NCBI RefSeq assembly: GCF_001905795.1
Contig: NZ_LIXJ01000016.1
Span: 1,550-65,549 of the forward strand
Reading direction: 5' to 3'
DNA length: 64,000 bases
From: Streptomyces sp. CB01580
GTDB lineage: Bacteria; Actinomycetota; Actinomycetes; Streptomycetales; Streptomycetaceae
In this document: piece by piece, positions 29,777-37,347 of the stretch
Layout: each line of letters starts with the position of its first letter
Position numbering within the stretch: position 1 is the first letter of the stretch
Program-made: the position numbers and the translations under genes
Notes under the pieces: model-generated
Told to the model about the DNA's origin: nothing
What the model saw: only the letters and a program-made list of their open reading frames with translations
Database searches by the model: none

Positions 29777-29803
29777 ACCTCCTTCTCCGCCTCACGGGAC
29801 GGA
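29777..29803 (-). promoter_or_regulatory. PyrR-binding RNA hairpin next to the pyrR ribosome-binding site
   Basis: The minus-strand RNA from 29803 to 29786 folds into a 6-bp stem with a CCGUGA loop. It contains UCCCGUGAGGC, which fits the PyrR binding-loop consensus UCCNGNGAGGY known from Bacillus. Only two bases separate it from the Shine-Dalgarno AGGAGGU (29777-29783). There is no room for an antiterminator, so PyrR probably blocks ribosome binding, as shown for mycobacteria. Confidence 0.75.
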
Positions 29804-29897
29804 CTTTAAAGGACGTCGAATTTGCGTCATCCACGGTAGCAGGGCTTGTGCCGGGCTCCGATCGCACCCCCGCGGGTGTCGGTCCGGACCGTTCGGC

Positions 29898-29940
29898 TTG
29901 ACGCAGCCAAGTAACGCTGCGTAACCTCACAGTGAGTTAC
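29898..29940 (+). promoter_or_regulatory. bldD promoter and candidate BldD autoregulatory site
   Basis: TTGACG (29898-29903) and TAACCT (29922-29927) are spaced 18 bases apart. Overlapping and following the -10 is CTCACAGTGAG (29926-29936), an exact dyad with a TCACAGTGA core that partly matches the imperfect palindrome reported for BldD. BldD is known to repress its own gene in S. coelicolor; binding here is inferred. Confidence 0.5.
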
Positions 29941-29987
29941 CAGCAACGCGGCGGAGCCGCGCATTGTTCCAGCGTCCGGGGAGCCTT

Positions 29988-30488
29988 ATGTCCAGCGAAT
30001 ACGCAAAACAGCTCGGGGCCAAACTCCGCGCCATCCGCACCCAGCAGGGCCTCTCCCTCCACGGCGTGGAGGAGAAGTCGCAGGGCCGCTGGAAGGCCGT
30101 CGTGGTCGGTTCGTACGAGCGCGGTGACCGCGCCGTGACCGTGCAGCGACTCGCCGAGCTCGCGGACTTCTACGGGGTCCCGGTGCAGGAGCTCCTGCCC
30201 GGCACGACGCCCGGCGGAGCCGCCGAGCCGCCGCCGAAGCTCGTCCTGGACCTGGAGCGCCTCGCCCACGTCCCGCAGGAGAAGGCCGGACCGCTCCAGC
30301 GCTACGCCGCGACGATCCAGAGCCAGCGCGGTGACTACAACGGCAAGGTGCTCTCGATCCGCCAGGACGACCTGCGCACGCTGGCCGTGATCTACGACCA
30401 GTCGCCGTCCGTGCTCACGGAGCAGCTGATCAGCTGGGGTGTGCTCGACGCGGACGCGCGCCGTGCCGTCGCCCACGAGGAGGGCTGA
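29988..30488 (+). CDS. bldD: Developmental regulator BldD (c-di-GMP-responsive repressor)
   Basis: A 166-residue BldD. An N-terminal XRE-type HTH (about residues 5-70: LGAKLRAIRTQQGLSLHGVEEKS in two parts, then SYERGDRAVTVQRLAELADFYG) binds DNA. The C-terminal domain carries the cyclic-di-GMP signature RxD-x8-RxxD as R114, D116, R125 and D128, identical in position to the S. coelicolor protein. With tetrameric c-di-GMP it dimerises and represses sporulation genes during vegetative growth. The ATG at 29988 follows GGGGAG. The gene is divergent from pyrR and ends with a strong terminator. Confidence 0.98.
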   Translation: MSSEYAKQLGAKLRAIRTQQGLSLHGVEEKSQGRWKAVVVGSYERGDRAVTVQRLAELADFYGVPVQELLPGTTPGGAAEPPPKLVLDLERLAHVPQEKAGPLQRYAATIQSQRGDYNGKVLSIRQDDLRTLAVIYDQSPSVLTEQLISWGVLDADARRAVAHEEG

Positions 30489-30513
30489 GCCCCCTCCCCC
30501 GAAGAAACGTGTC

Positions 30514-30566
30514 GCCGTGCCGACGCGGGCATCCCCTTCCCGGGTGTCCGGTCGGCACGGCTTTTT
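30514..30566 (+). terminator. Rho-independent terminator of bldD
   Basis: An 11-bp perfect stem (30514-30524 with 30551-30561) directly followed by TTTTT (30562-30566). The 26-base apical region can form a small inner stem. This is one of the few terminators in the window with a U-tract. Confidence 0.9.
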
Positions 30567-30683
30567 CGTCCCGTGCGCGGCTCGTACGGCGGGCTCCCCC
30601 GGATCGCACCGACGGCTCCCCGACAGCCGCCGGCACGGGGCCGCAGTGGGCCTCCGTCGGGCCGCGGTCGGCCGCCGGACGCC

Positions 30684-30718
30684 GTGGAGCCCGCGGCCGG
30701 TCCGACCGCGGGCTCCAC
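30684..30718 (-). terminator. Terminator downstream of nusB
   Basis: A perfect 13-bp stem (30684-30696 with 30706-30718) with a 9-base loop, 23 bases after the nusB stop codon. With the bldD terminator it separates convergent transcripts. Confidence 0.8.
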
Positions 30719-30741
30719 GACCGCCGAAGAACGTCGCGGGG

Positions 30742-31173
30742 CTACTGCGCCCGGCGGATGTTCGGCTTGAGGTCCTTGAAGCGGGCCAGCAGGCCGTTCA
30801 CGAAGGACGGGGACTCGTCGGTGGAGAACTCCTTGGCGAGCTGGACCGCCTCGTCGATCGCCACCGCGTCCGGGGTCTCGTCGACCCATATCAGCTCGTA
30901 CGCGCCGAGCCGCAGGATGTTCCGGTCGACGACCGGCATGCGGTCGATCTCCCAGTCCACCGCGTAGGTCACGATGAGTTCGTCGATGCGGTCCGCGTGC
31001 CGCGCGTACCCCTCGACGAGCTCCATCGTGTACTCGGTGACCGGCGGCTGGCGGTGGTCGGCCCGCGCGTGCCGCACCCAGTCCGCGAGGACGGTCTGCA
31101 CGGATGTGCCGCGCTGGTCGGCCTCGAAGAGGATCTGGAAGGCGCGCTTGCGGGCCTTGGTCCGGGCAGCCAC
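30742..31173 (-). CDS. nusB: Transcription antitermination factor NusB
   Basis: A 143-residue all-helical RNA-binding protein that works with NusE (S10) in rRNA antitermination. The family features KARKRAFQILFEADQRG, DWEIDRMPVVDRNILRLGAYEL and AVQLAKEFSTDESPSFVNGLL are in place. The GTG start lies two bases after the efp stop codon, so efp and nusB are translationally close and cotranscribed. Confidence 0.97.
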   Translation of the reverse strand: MAARTKARKRAFQILFEADQRGTSVQTVLADWVRHARADHRQPPVTEYTMELVEGYARHADRIDELIVTYAVDWEIDRMPVVDRNILRLGAYELIWVDETPDAVAIDEAVQLAKEFSTDESPSFVNGLLARFKDLKPNIRRAQ

Positions 31174-31175
31174 GG

Positions 31176-31742
31176 TCAGCTGTTCACCCGGCCGAGGTAG
31201 TCGCCCGTGCGGGTGTCGACCTTGATCTTCTCACCCGTGGTGATGAAGAGCGGGACACCGATCTCGTAGCCGGTCTCCAGGGTGGCGGGCTTGGTGCCAC
31301 CGGTGGAGCGGTCGCCCTGGACGCCCGGCTCGGTGTGCTGGACGGTCAGCTCGACGGCGGCGGGCAGCTCGACGTAGAGCACCTCGCCCTCGTGCTGGGC
31401 GACGGTGGCGGTGAAGCCTTCGATCAGGTAGTTGGCGGCGTCGCCGACAGCCTTGCGGTCGACCATGAGCTGGTCGTACGTGTCCATGTCCATGAAGACG
31501 AAGTAGTCGCCGTCCATGTACGAGAACTGCATGTCGCTGCGGTCGATGGTGGCCGTCTCGACCTTCACGCCGGCGTTGAACGTCTTGTCGACGGTCTTGC
31601 CGGAGAGCACGTTCTTGAGCTTGGTGCGCACGAAGGCCGGGCCCTTGCCGGGCTTGACGTGCTGGAACTCGACGACGGACCAGAGCTGGCCTCCGTCGAG
31701 CTTGAGCACCAGGCCGTTCTTGAGGTCGTTCGTGGAAGCCAC
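31176..31742 (-). CDS. efp: Translation elongation factor P
   Basis: A 188-residue EF-P that helps ribosomes through polyproline stretches. The tip loop of domain I reads KPGKGPAF, with K33 in a palindromic PGKGP loop (31-35). This PGKGP subfamily is described in actinobacteria and is thought to work without the lysine modification used by E. coli. No EpmA, EarP or YmfI homologue is seen nearby, in keeping with that. It precedes nusB and follows the M24 peptidase homologue by 50 bp; several gene products in this window (the P-loop protein, rel N-terminus, priA) are proline-rich. Confidence 0.97.
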   Translation of the reverse strand: MASTNDLKNGLVLKLDGGQLWSVVEFQHVKPGKGPAFVRTKLKNVLSGKTVDKTFNAGVKVETATIDRSDMQFSYMDGDYFVFMDMDTYDQLMVDRKAVGDAANYLIEGFTATVAQHEGEVLYVELPAAVELTVQHTEPGVQGDRSTGGTKPATLETGYEIGVPLFITTGEKIKVDTRTGDYLGRVNS

Positions 31743-31792
31743 GGTTGCGGAATCTCCTGGACTGAAGCTGGTGGAACGACCAAGGAAACGCG

Positions 31793-32899
31793 TCAGAGCG
31801 CGAGCAGCTCCTTGGTCGTAATGGTGAGTAGCTCGGGTCCGCCGTCCGCCTCGGGGCGCACGACGAGCGTGTCATCGATCCGGACCCCGCCCCGGCCCGG
31901 GAGGTGGACCCCCGGTTCGACGGTGACCGGCACGCAAGCGTCCAGTTTACCCATGGCCGCGGGTGCCAGCTGCGGGTCCTCGTCGATTTCCAGTCCCACA
32001 CCGTGCCCGGTGCAGGGCGCGAGGCTGCCGCCGTGGCCCGCCGAGTCCAGGAGACAGCGGGCCGCGCGGTCCACGTCCCGGTAGGCGGCGCCGGGGACGA
32101 GGGCCTCCCGCCCGGCCCGCTGGGCGGCGAAGACCAGGTCGTACAGCTCGATCTGCCAGTCGGCGGGCGCCGTGCCGATCACGAACGTGCGGCCGATCTC
32201 GCAGCGGTAGCCGCGGTAGTTGGCGCCGAGGCAGACGGAGAGGAAGTCCCCCTCCTCCACCCGCCGGTCCGTGGGGCGGTGGCGGCCCCGGCCGGAGTTG
32301 GGCCCGGTGGCCACGGAGGTGGGGAAGGCCGGGCCGTCGGCCCCGTGGTCCACCAGCCGGCGTTCCAGCTCCAGGGCGAGATGCCGCTCGGTGCGGCCGA
32401 CCAGGATGGATTCGAGGAGTTCGCCCAGGGCCTGGTCGGTGATCTCGGCGGCGATCCGCAGACACGCGATCTCCTCCTCGTCCTTGACCACCCGGAGCTG
32501 TTCGACGGTGGGGCCGAGATCGGCCAGCCGGACCCGCGGGACCACCGATCCCATGGCGCGGTGGCGCGAGACCGTCAGATGGTGCTCCTCGACGGCCAGG
32601 GACTCCGCGCCCGACGAGGCGGCCAGTTCGGCGGCGGCGACCACCGGATCCCCGTCGGCGGCCGACAGGGACGCCACCCGCAGCCGGTCGTCGGTCCGCC
32701 CGTCCCCGGGTTCGCCGACCGTGTCACGGGGGCGCAGCAGCACGTCCTCGCCGGGACCGAGCAGCAGCACGGCGCCGGGGGGCGCCCCGCCCGCGAGGTA
32801 GCGGACGTTGGCGGGACGGGAGACCAGCGCGGCCGCGGACCCGACGGCTGCGCACCGGTCGCGGAGCAGCCCGCGACGGACGGCGTACACGTCTGACAT
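31793..32899 (-). CDS. M24 peptidase homologue (Xaa-Pro aminopeptidase-like) with altered metal site
   Basis: A 368-residue protein with a creatinase-like N-terminal domain (about 1-135) and a pita-bread M24 domain (about 140-360). The five metal ligands of the family, Asp-Asp-His-Glu-Glu, appear as C223 (SVCLGANYRG), E234 (RCEIGRTF), H299 (TGHGVGLE), E328 (TVEPGVH) and D342 (VRIDDT). Three of five are therefore substituted. It stands directly upstream of efp, the place of pepQ-type genes in many bacteria. It may bind a different metal, have low activity or be a pseudoenzyme. The ATG at 32897-32899 gives a normal-length product. Confidence 0.88.
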   Translation of the reverse strand: MSDVYAVRRGLLRDRCAAVGSAAALVSRPANVRYLAGGAPPGAVLLLGPGEDVLLRPRDTVGEPGDGRTDDRLRVASLSAADGDPVVAAAELAASSGAESLAVEEHHLTVSRHRAMGSVVPRVRLADLGPTVEQLRVVKDEEEIACLRIAAEITDQALGELLESILVGRTERHLALELERRLVDHGADGPAFPTSVATGPNSGRGRHRPTDRRVEEGDFLSVCLGANYRGYRCEIGRTFVIGTAPADWQIELYDLVFAAQRAGREALVPGAAYRDVDRAARCLLDSAGHGGSLAPCTGHGVGLEIDEDPQLAPAAMGKLDACVPVTVEPGVHLPGRGGVRIDDTLVVRPEADGGPELLTITTKELLAL

Positions 32900-33038
32900 G
32901 TCACGAGCCTACGAGGACCGGCCCGGGCGTGCTCGGTCAGCGCGTCCGACCGGGGCCGCGGACGGGCCGTCCCCGGCCCCGGCACGGCGCCCGCGAGCGC
33001 CTTGCCGGCGCGCCGTCCGGACGCGGCTCACCGGCCGC

Positions 33039-33848
33039 TCACCAGGCGGGCGGGCTCGTTATGGAACGGGCGAGCACGTCGTCCAGGACCCGCGCGGTGG
33101 TCTCCACGTCGTACGTCGAGTTGTCGATGATCGGCAGGCCGGAGCCGTACCAGCCCGCCATCCGGCCGTGGATGCGGGCGACCTCCTCGTCGGAGAGGCG
33201 GCGGTTCCCGCTGCGGGCGGCGTTGCGCTCCAGTACCACCTCAAGGCCGGGCAGCAGGACGACGGGCAGCAGCCCGGGACCGACGTGGCGCTTCCAGCCG
33301 CCGAGGCCGACGACGGGCCGGTCGGGGAAGACGGCGTCGTCCAGGATGCAGGAGATGCCGTTGGCGAGGAAGTTGCGAGCGGCGAAGCCACAGGTGCGGC
33401 GGGCGAGGCGGTACTGCGCCTCGGAGTGCTCGTTCCACCCCGACTGCGGGTCGGCGAAGCCGGAGCAGACCCATTCACGGACGTCGTCGAGGCTGACGTG
33501 GGCCGTGGGGACGCGGCGGCGGCCGGCCCAGAGCCGGGCCACGGTGGTCTTGCCCGCTCCCGCCGGGCCGATCAGCAGGACGGCGAGCGTCGCGGTGCCG
33601 GTACCGGCACCGGCCGGCGGCGCGGGCAGCGGGACGGGCCCGCCGGGTGGCAGTGGGACGTGCCCGGTGACCTCTCTGGCGGGAGGTCCGGGGGCGTGCT
33701 GCGGGGCCGGGCCGCCCCAGCCCCCTCCGGTGGGCGCGGCGGGGGGCGGCGGGCCCGGGGGGCCGGGGTGGCCTGGGTGCCGTGCCTGGTGCGGCCCGTT
33801 CGCCGGGCCCTGGGGCGGTGGCAGCGGGGCCCCCACTGCGTGCTGCAT
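33039..33848 (-). CDS. P-loop kinase-like ATPase with a proline-rich N-terminus
   Basis: A 269-residue protein. Residues 1-82 are Pro/Gly-rich and probably disordered. A P-loop NTPase domain follows with Walker A GPAGAGKT (94-101), SLDDVREWVCSGFADP and DDAVFPDR, a layout like zeta-toxin or chloramphenicol phosphotransferase-type kinases. The substrate is unknown. The ATG at 33846-33848 has GGAG nine bases upstream; a longer frame exists but lacks support. It lies between aroQ and the M24/efp/nusB genes on the same strand. The proline run makes it a plausible EF-P client. Confidence 0.85.
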   Translation of the reverse strand: MQHAVGAPLPPPQGPANGPHQARHPGHPGPPGPPPPAAPTGGGWGGPAPQHAPGPPAREVTGHVPLPPGGPVPLPAPPAGAGTGTATLAVLLIGPAGAGKTTVARLWAGRRRVPTAHVSLDDVREWVCSGFADPQSGWNEHSEAQYRLARRTCGFAARNFLANGISCILDDAVFPDRPVVGLGGWKRHVGPGLLPVVLLPGLEVVLERNAARSGNRRLSDEEVARIHGRMAGWYGSGLPIIDNSTYDVETTARVLDDVLARSITSPPAW

Positions 33849-33975
33849 CCGGTGCCACTCCGTCTCGTACAGGCGACTGGGACTGGGACGGCAACCGTAC
33901 CGTCCCCGGCCGCCGCAGGATGAACGGACGGGGACGGCCGACAGTGCCCGGCCGGCCGTCGGATGTGCCGGTCCG

Positions 33976-34416
33976 TCAGCCGGTCGCCTCGTCCGCGAGG
34001 GCACGCAGGGCGAGGCGGTAGGAACCGATGCCGAATCCGGCCACGGTCCCGGTGGCGACCGCCGCGACCACGGAGGTGTGGCGGAATTCCTCCCGCGCGT
34101 ACGGGTTCGAGATGTGCACCTCGATCAGCGGGGCGGTGCGCTGGGCCGCCGCGTCCCGCATCCCGTACGAGTAGTGGGTGAAGGCGCCCGGGTTGAGGAC
34201 GACCGGGACCGAACCGTCGGCGGCCTCGTGGAGCCAACGGATCAGCTCCCCCTCGTCGTTGGTCTCGCGGACCTCGACGTCCATGCCGAGCTCCTCGCCG
34301 ACGGCCCGGCAGGTCTCGACGAGTCCGGCGTACGAGGTGGCCCCGTACACGTCGGGTTCGCGGGACCCGAGCCGGCCGAGGTTCGGCCCGTTGAGGACGA
34401 GGACCCGACGGCTCAC
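33976..34416 (-). CDS. aroQ: 3-dehydroquinate dehydratase, type II
   Basis: A 146-residue type II dehydroquinase, third step of the shikimate pathway. It shows VLVLNGPNLGRLGSREPDVYG with the catalytic Tyr, the NPGAFTHYS active-site loop and EVHISNPYAREEFRHTSV with the catalytic His. The GTG at 34414-34416 overlaps the aroB stop by four bases. The open frame continuing upstream is an aroB shadow. Confidence 0.96.
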   Translation of the reverse strand: MSRRVLVLNGPNLGRLGSREPDVYGATSYAGLVETCRAVGEELGMDVEVRETNDEGELIRWLHEAADGSVPVVLNPGAFTHYSYGMRDAAAQRTAPLIEVHISNPYAREEFRHTSVVAAVATGTVAGFGIGSYRLALRALADEATG

Positions 34417-35504
34417 GCCGACACCTCCCCGTACGCGGCGAGCAGGACGGCCGGGTCGGGGCCCTCCAGCACGGTCGGCTTGCCGAGACCGTCGAGGACG
34501 ATGAAGCGCAGCAGGTCGCCGCGGGACTTCTTGTCGACCTTCATGGTCTCCAGCAGCCTGGGCCACTGGTCGCCGCGGTAGGTCAGGGGCAGTCCGACGG
34601 ACTCCAGGACGGCGCGGTGCCGGTCGGCGGTGGCGTCGTCGAGACGTCCGGCCAGTCGTCCGAGCTCGGCGGCGAAGACCATGCCGACCGAGACGGCCGC
34701 GCCGTGCCGCCACTTGTAGCGCTCGTTCTTCTCGATGGCGTGGGCCAGGGTGTGGCCGTAGTTGAGGATCTCGCGCCGTCCGGACTCCTTGAGGTCGCCG
34801 GAGACGACCTCGGCCTTGACCCGGATGGAACGTTCGATCAGCTCGGCGGTGTGCGGTCCGGTGGGCGTACGGGCGCTCTCGGGGTCCGCCTCGATCAGGT
34901 CGAGGATCGCGGGGTCGGCGATGAATCCGGCCTTGATGATCTCGGCCAGGCCACTGACGTAGTCGTGGACAGGCAGCGAGTCCAGGGCGGCGAGGTCGCA
35001 CAGGACCCCGGCGGGCGGGTGGAAGGCGCCGACGAGGTTCTTGCCCTCGGCGGTGTTGATGCCCGTCTTGCCGCCGACCGCCGCGTCGACCATGGCGAGC
35101 ACGGTCGTCGGCACGGCGATCCAGCGCACCCCGCGCAGCCAGGTCGCGGCGACGAATCCGGCCAGGTCCGTGGTGGCTCCGCCGCCGATGCCGACGATGA
35201 CGTCGGAACGCGTGAAGTGGGACTGGCCCAGGGCCTTCCAGCAGTACGCGGCGACTTCTGCGGTCTTGGCCTCCTCCGCGTTGGGCACCTGGACGGCGAT
35301 GGCCTCGTAGCCCTGCTCGGCGAGGTCCTGGCGGACCGCGTCACCGGTCTCGGCGAGCGCCTCGGGGTGCAGGACCGCGACGCGCCTGGCCCGGTCGCCG
35401 ATGAGCGTGGGCAGCTCGCCGAGGAGCTGCCGGCCGATCAGCACGTCGTACGGGTCGGTGCCCGCGCTGCCCGCGACGTGGATGCGGGTCACTGCGTCCG
35501 CCAT
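34413..35504 (-). CDS. aroB: 3-dehydroquinate synthase
   Basis: A 363-residue NAD-dependent cyclase, second step of the shikimate pathway. Motifs GIGGGATTDLAGFVAATWLRG, VPTTVLAMVDAAVGGKTGIN and LNYGHTLAHAIE carry the NAD and zinc ligands. The ATG at 35502-35504 (MADAVTRIHVAGS) overlaps the end of aroK by 16 bases. The longer frame upstream is an out-of-frame shadow of aroK. Confidence 0.97.
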   Translation of the reverse strand: MADAVTRIHVAGSAGTDPYDVLIGRQLLGELPTLIGDRARRVAVLHPEALAETGDAVRQDLAEQGYEAIAVQVPNAEEAKTAEVAAYCWKALGQSHFTRSDVIVGIGGGATTDLAGFVAATWLRGVRWIAVPTTVLAMVDAAVGGKTGINTAEGKNLVGAFHPPAGVLCDLAALDSLPVHDYVSGLAEIIKAGFIADPAILDLIEADPESARTPTGPHTAELIERSIRVKAEVVSGDLKESGRREILNYGHTLAHAIEKNERYKWRHGAAVSVGMVFAAELGRLAGRLDDATADRHRAVLESVGLPLTYRGDQWPRLLETMKVDKKSRGDLLRFIVLDGLGKPTVLEGPDPAVLLAAYGEVSA

Positions 35505-36019
35505 GTCTCCTTCTTCAACTCCATTGCGTCGAGGACCGCCTGGGCGACCTCGTCGGGGGTGCGGCCGTCGGTGGCGACGACCACCCGGGCGACCTCGGTG
35601 TACAGGGGGCGGCGGGCCTCCATCAGCTCGCGCCACTGCTTGCGCGGGTTGACGGCCAGCAGCGGGCGGGCGACGTTGAGGCCGGTGCGCCTGACCGCCT
35701 CCTCGACGTCCATCGAGAGGTAGACGACGGGCAGCGAGGACAGCAGTTCCCGCGTGCCCGCGTCGAGGACCGCGCCGCCGCCGAGGGCGAGGACGCCCTC
35801 GTGCTCGGCGGCCGCGGTCCGTACGGCGGCCCGCTCCAGCTCACGGAAACGGGGCTCGCCGTCGTCGACGAAGATGTCCGAGATCTCCCGGCCCTCGGCC
35901 GCCACGATGTCCGCGTCGGTGTCCCGGTAAGTGGTGCCGAGCCGTTCGGCGAGCAGCTGCCCGACGGTGGACTTGCCGACGCCCATCGGTCCGACGAGGA
36001 CGATCAGCGGGCCGCTCAT
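35489..36019 (-). CDS. aroK: Shikimate kinase
   Basis: A 176-residue kinase, fifth step of the pathway. The P-loop VGPMGVGKST is at residues 9-18, the shikimate-binding DTDADIV and FRELE segments follow, and ALGGGAVLD is present. The start overlaps the aroC stop codon (ATGA) and its end overlaps aroB, so aroC-aroK-aroB-aroQ form a tightly coupled unit. Confidence 0.97.
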   Translation of the reverse strand: MSGPLIVLVGPMGVGKSTVGQLLAERLGTTYRDTDADIVAAEGREISDIFVDDGEPRFRELERAAVRTAAAEHEGVLALGGGAVLDAGTRELLSSLPVVYLSMDVEEAVRRTGLNVARPLLAVNPRKQWRELMEARRPLYTEVARVVVATDGRTPDEVAQAVLDAMELKKETWRTQ

Positions 36020-37200
36020 CGGATCCTCAGGTGGTCGAGGTACGAGCGCACGTTGCGGCGGGTCTCGGTGACGCTGTCGCCGCCGAACTTCTCCGCGACG
36101 GCGTCGGCCAGGACCAGGGCGACCATCGCCTCGGCGACGATGCCCGCGGCCGGGACGGCGCAGACGTCGGAGCGCTGGTGGTGGGCCTTGGCGGCCTCGC
36201 CGGTGGCGACGTCGACGGTCGCGAGCGCGCGCGGCACCGTCGCGATGGGCTTCATCGCGGCACGGACCCGCAGCGGCTCGCCGGTGCTCAGACCGCCCTC
36301 GGTGCCGCCCGAGCGGCCGGAGGCGCGCCTGATCCCGTCCTCGGTGACCAGGATCTCGTCGTGCGCCCGGGAGCCGGGGACGCGGGCCAGGTCGAAGCCG
36401 TCACCGACCTCGACGCCCTTGATGGCCTGAATGCCCATCAGCGCGGCGGCGAGCCGGGCGTCGAGGCGGCGGTCCCAGTGGACGTGCGAGCCGAGGCCGA
36501 CGGGCACCCCGTACGCGAGCACCTCGACCACGCCGCCGAGGGTGTCGCCGTCCTTGTGGGCCTGGTCGATCTCCGCGACCATCGCCTCGCTCGCGTCGGG
36601 GTCCAGACAGCGCACGGGGTCGGCGTCGAGCCGTTCGACGTCGGCCGGGGTCGGAAGGACGCCGCGGGGCGCCTTGGCGGCAGCCAGCTCGACCACGTGG
36701 CTGACGATCTCGATGCCGGCCGTCTCCTTGAGGTACGACCGGGCGACGGTGCCGAGCGCGACCCTGGCCGCGGTCTCCCGGGCGCTGGCGCGCTCCAGGA
36801 TCGGCCGGGCCTCGTCGAAGTCGTACTTCTGCATGCCCGCGAGGTCGGCGTGGCCGGGGCGCGGGCGGGTGAGCGGAGCGTTGCGGGCCAGTTCGGCCAG
36901 CGCCTCGGGGTCGACCGGGTCGGCCGACATGACCTGCTCCCACTTGGGCCACTCGGTGTTGCCCACCATCACGGCGACCGGGGAACCCATGGTGAGGCCG
37001 TGGCGGACCCCGCCGAGGAAGGTGACCTCGTCCTTCTCGAACTTCATCCGCGCCCCGCGGCCGTATCCGAGCCGCCGCCGCGCGAGCGCGTCCGCCACCA
37101 TCCCAGTGGTGATCGGGACACCGGCGGGAAGACCCTCCAGCGTCGCCACGAGTGCGGGGCCGTGCGACTCCCCCGCGGTCAGCCAGCGCAACCTGCTCAA
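36016..37200 (-). CDS. aroC: Chorismate synthase
   Basis: A 394-residue FMN-dependent enzyme, last step to chorismate. It starts SRLRWLTAGESHGPAL, contains RPRPGHADLAGMQKYDF and the C-terminal HHQRSDVCAVPAAG signature. The only reasonable start is a TTG at 37198-37200, supported by GAGGAG five bases upstream. No ATG or GTG fits before the conserved GESHG. The TTG start may limit expression of the first gene in this coupled set. Confidence 0.96.
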   Translation of the reverse strand: MSRLRWLTAGESHGPALVATLEGLPAGVPITTGMVADALARRRLGYGRGARMKFEKDEVTFLGGVRHGLTMGSPVAVMVGNTEWPKWEQVMSADPVDPEALAELARNAPLTRPRPGHADLAGMQKYDFDEARPILERASARETAARVALGTVARSYLKETAGIEIVSHVVELAAAKAPRGVLPTPADVERLDADPVRCLDPDASEAMVAEIDQAHKDGDTLGGVVEVLAYGVPVGLGSHVHWDRRLDARLAAALMGIQAIKGVEVGDGFDLARVPGSRAHDEILVTEDGIRRASGRSGGTEGGLSTGEPLRVRAAMKPIATVPRALATVDVATGEAAKAHHQRSDVCAVPAAGIVAEAMVALVLADAVAEKFGGDSVTETRRNVRSYLDHLRIR

Positions 37201-37293
37201 CGGTGCTCCTCATGCTCGCGCCTCGAACTGCGACGGCGCGACCGGGTGCGCGGCCCTGGCCCGCCGCCCTCGATCCTCCCACGTCCGGGGGCG

Positions 37294-37312
37294 TGGACCG
37301 GTCGCCGGTCCA
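37294..37312 (-). terminator. Small hairpin between aroE and aroC
   Basis: A perfect 8-bp stem (37294-37301 with 37305-37312) with a 3-base loop, in the 147-bp gap. It may attenuate or terminate transcription coming from aroE; no U-tract follows. Confidence 0.35.
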
Positions 37313-37347
37313 GCAGGCGGACGTCTCCCGGCGGCCGGAACACGGGG

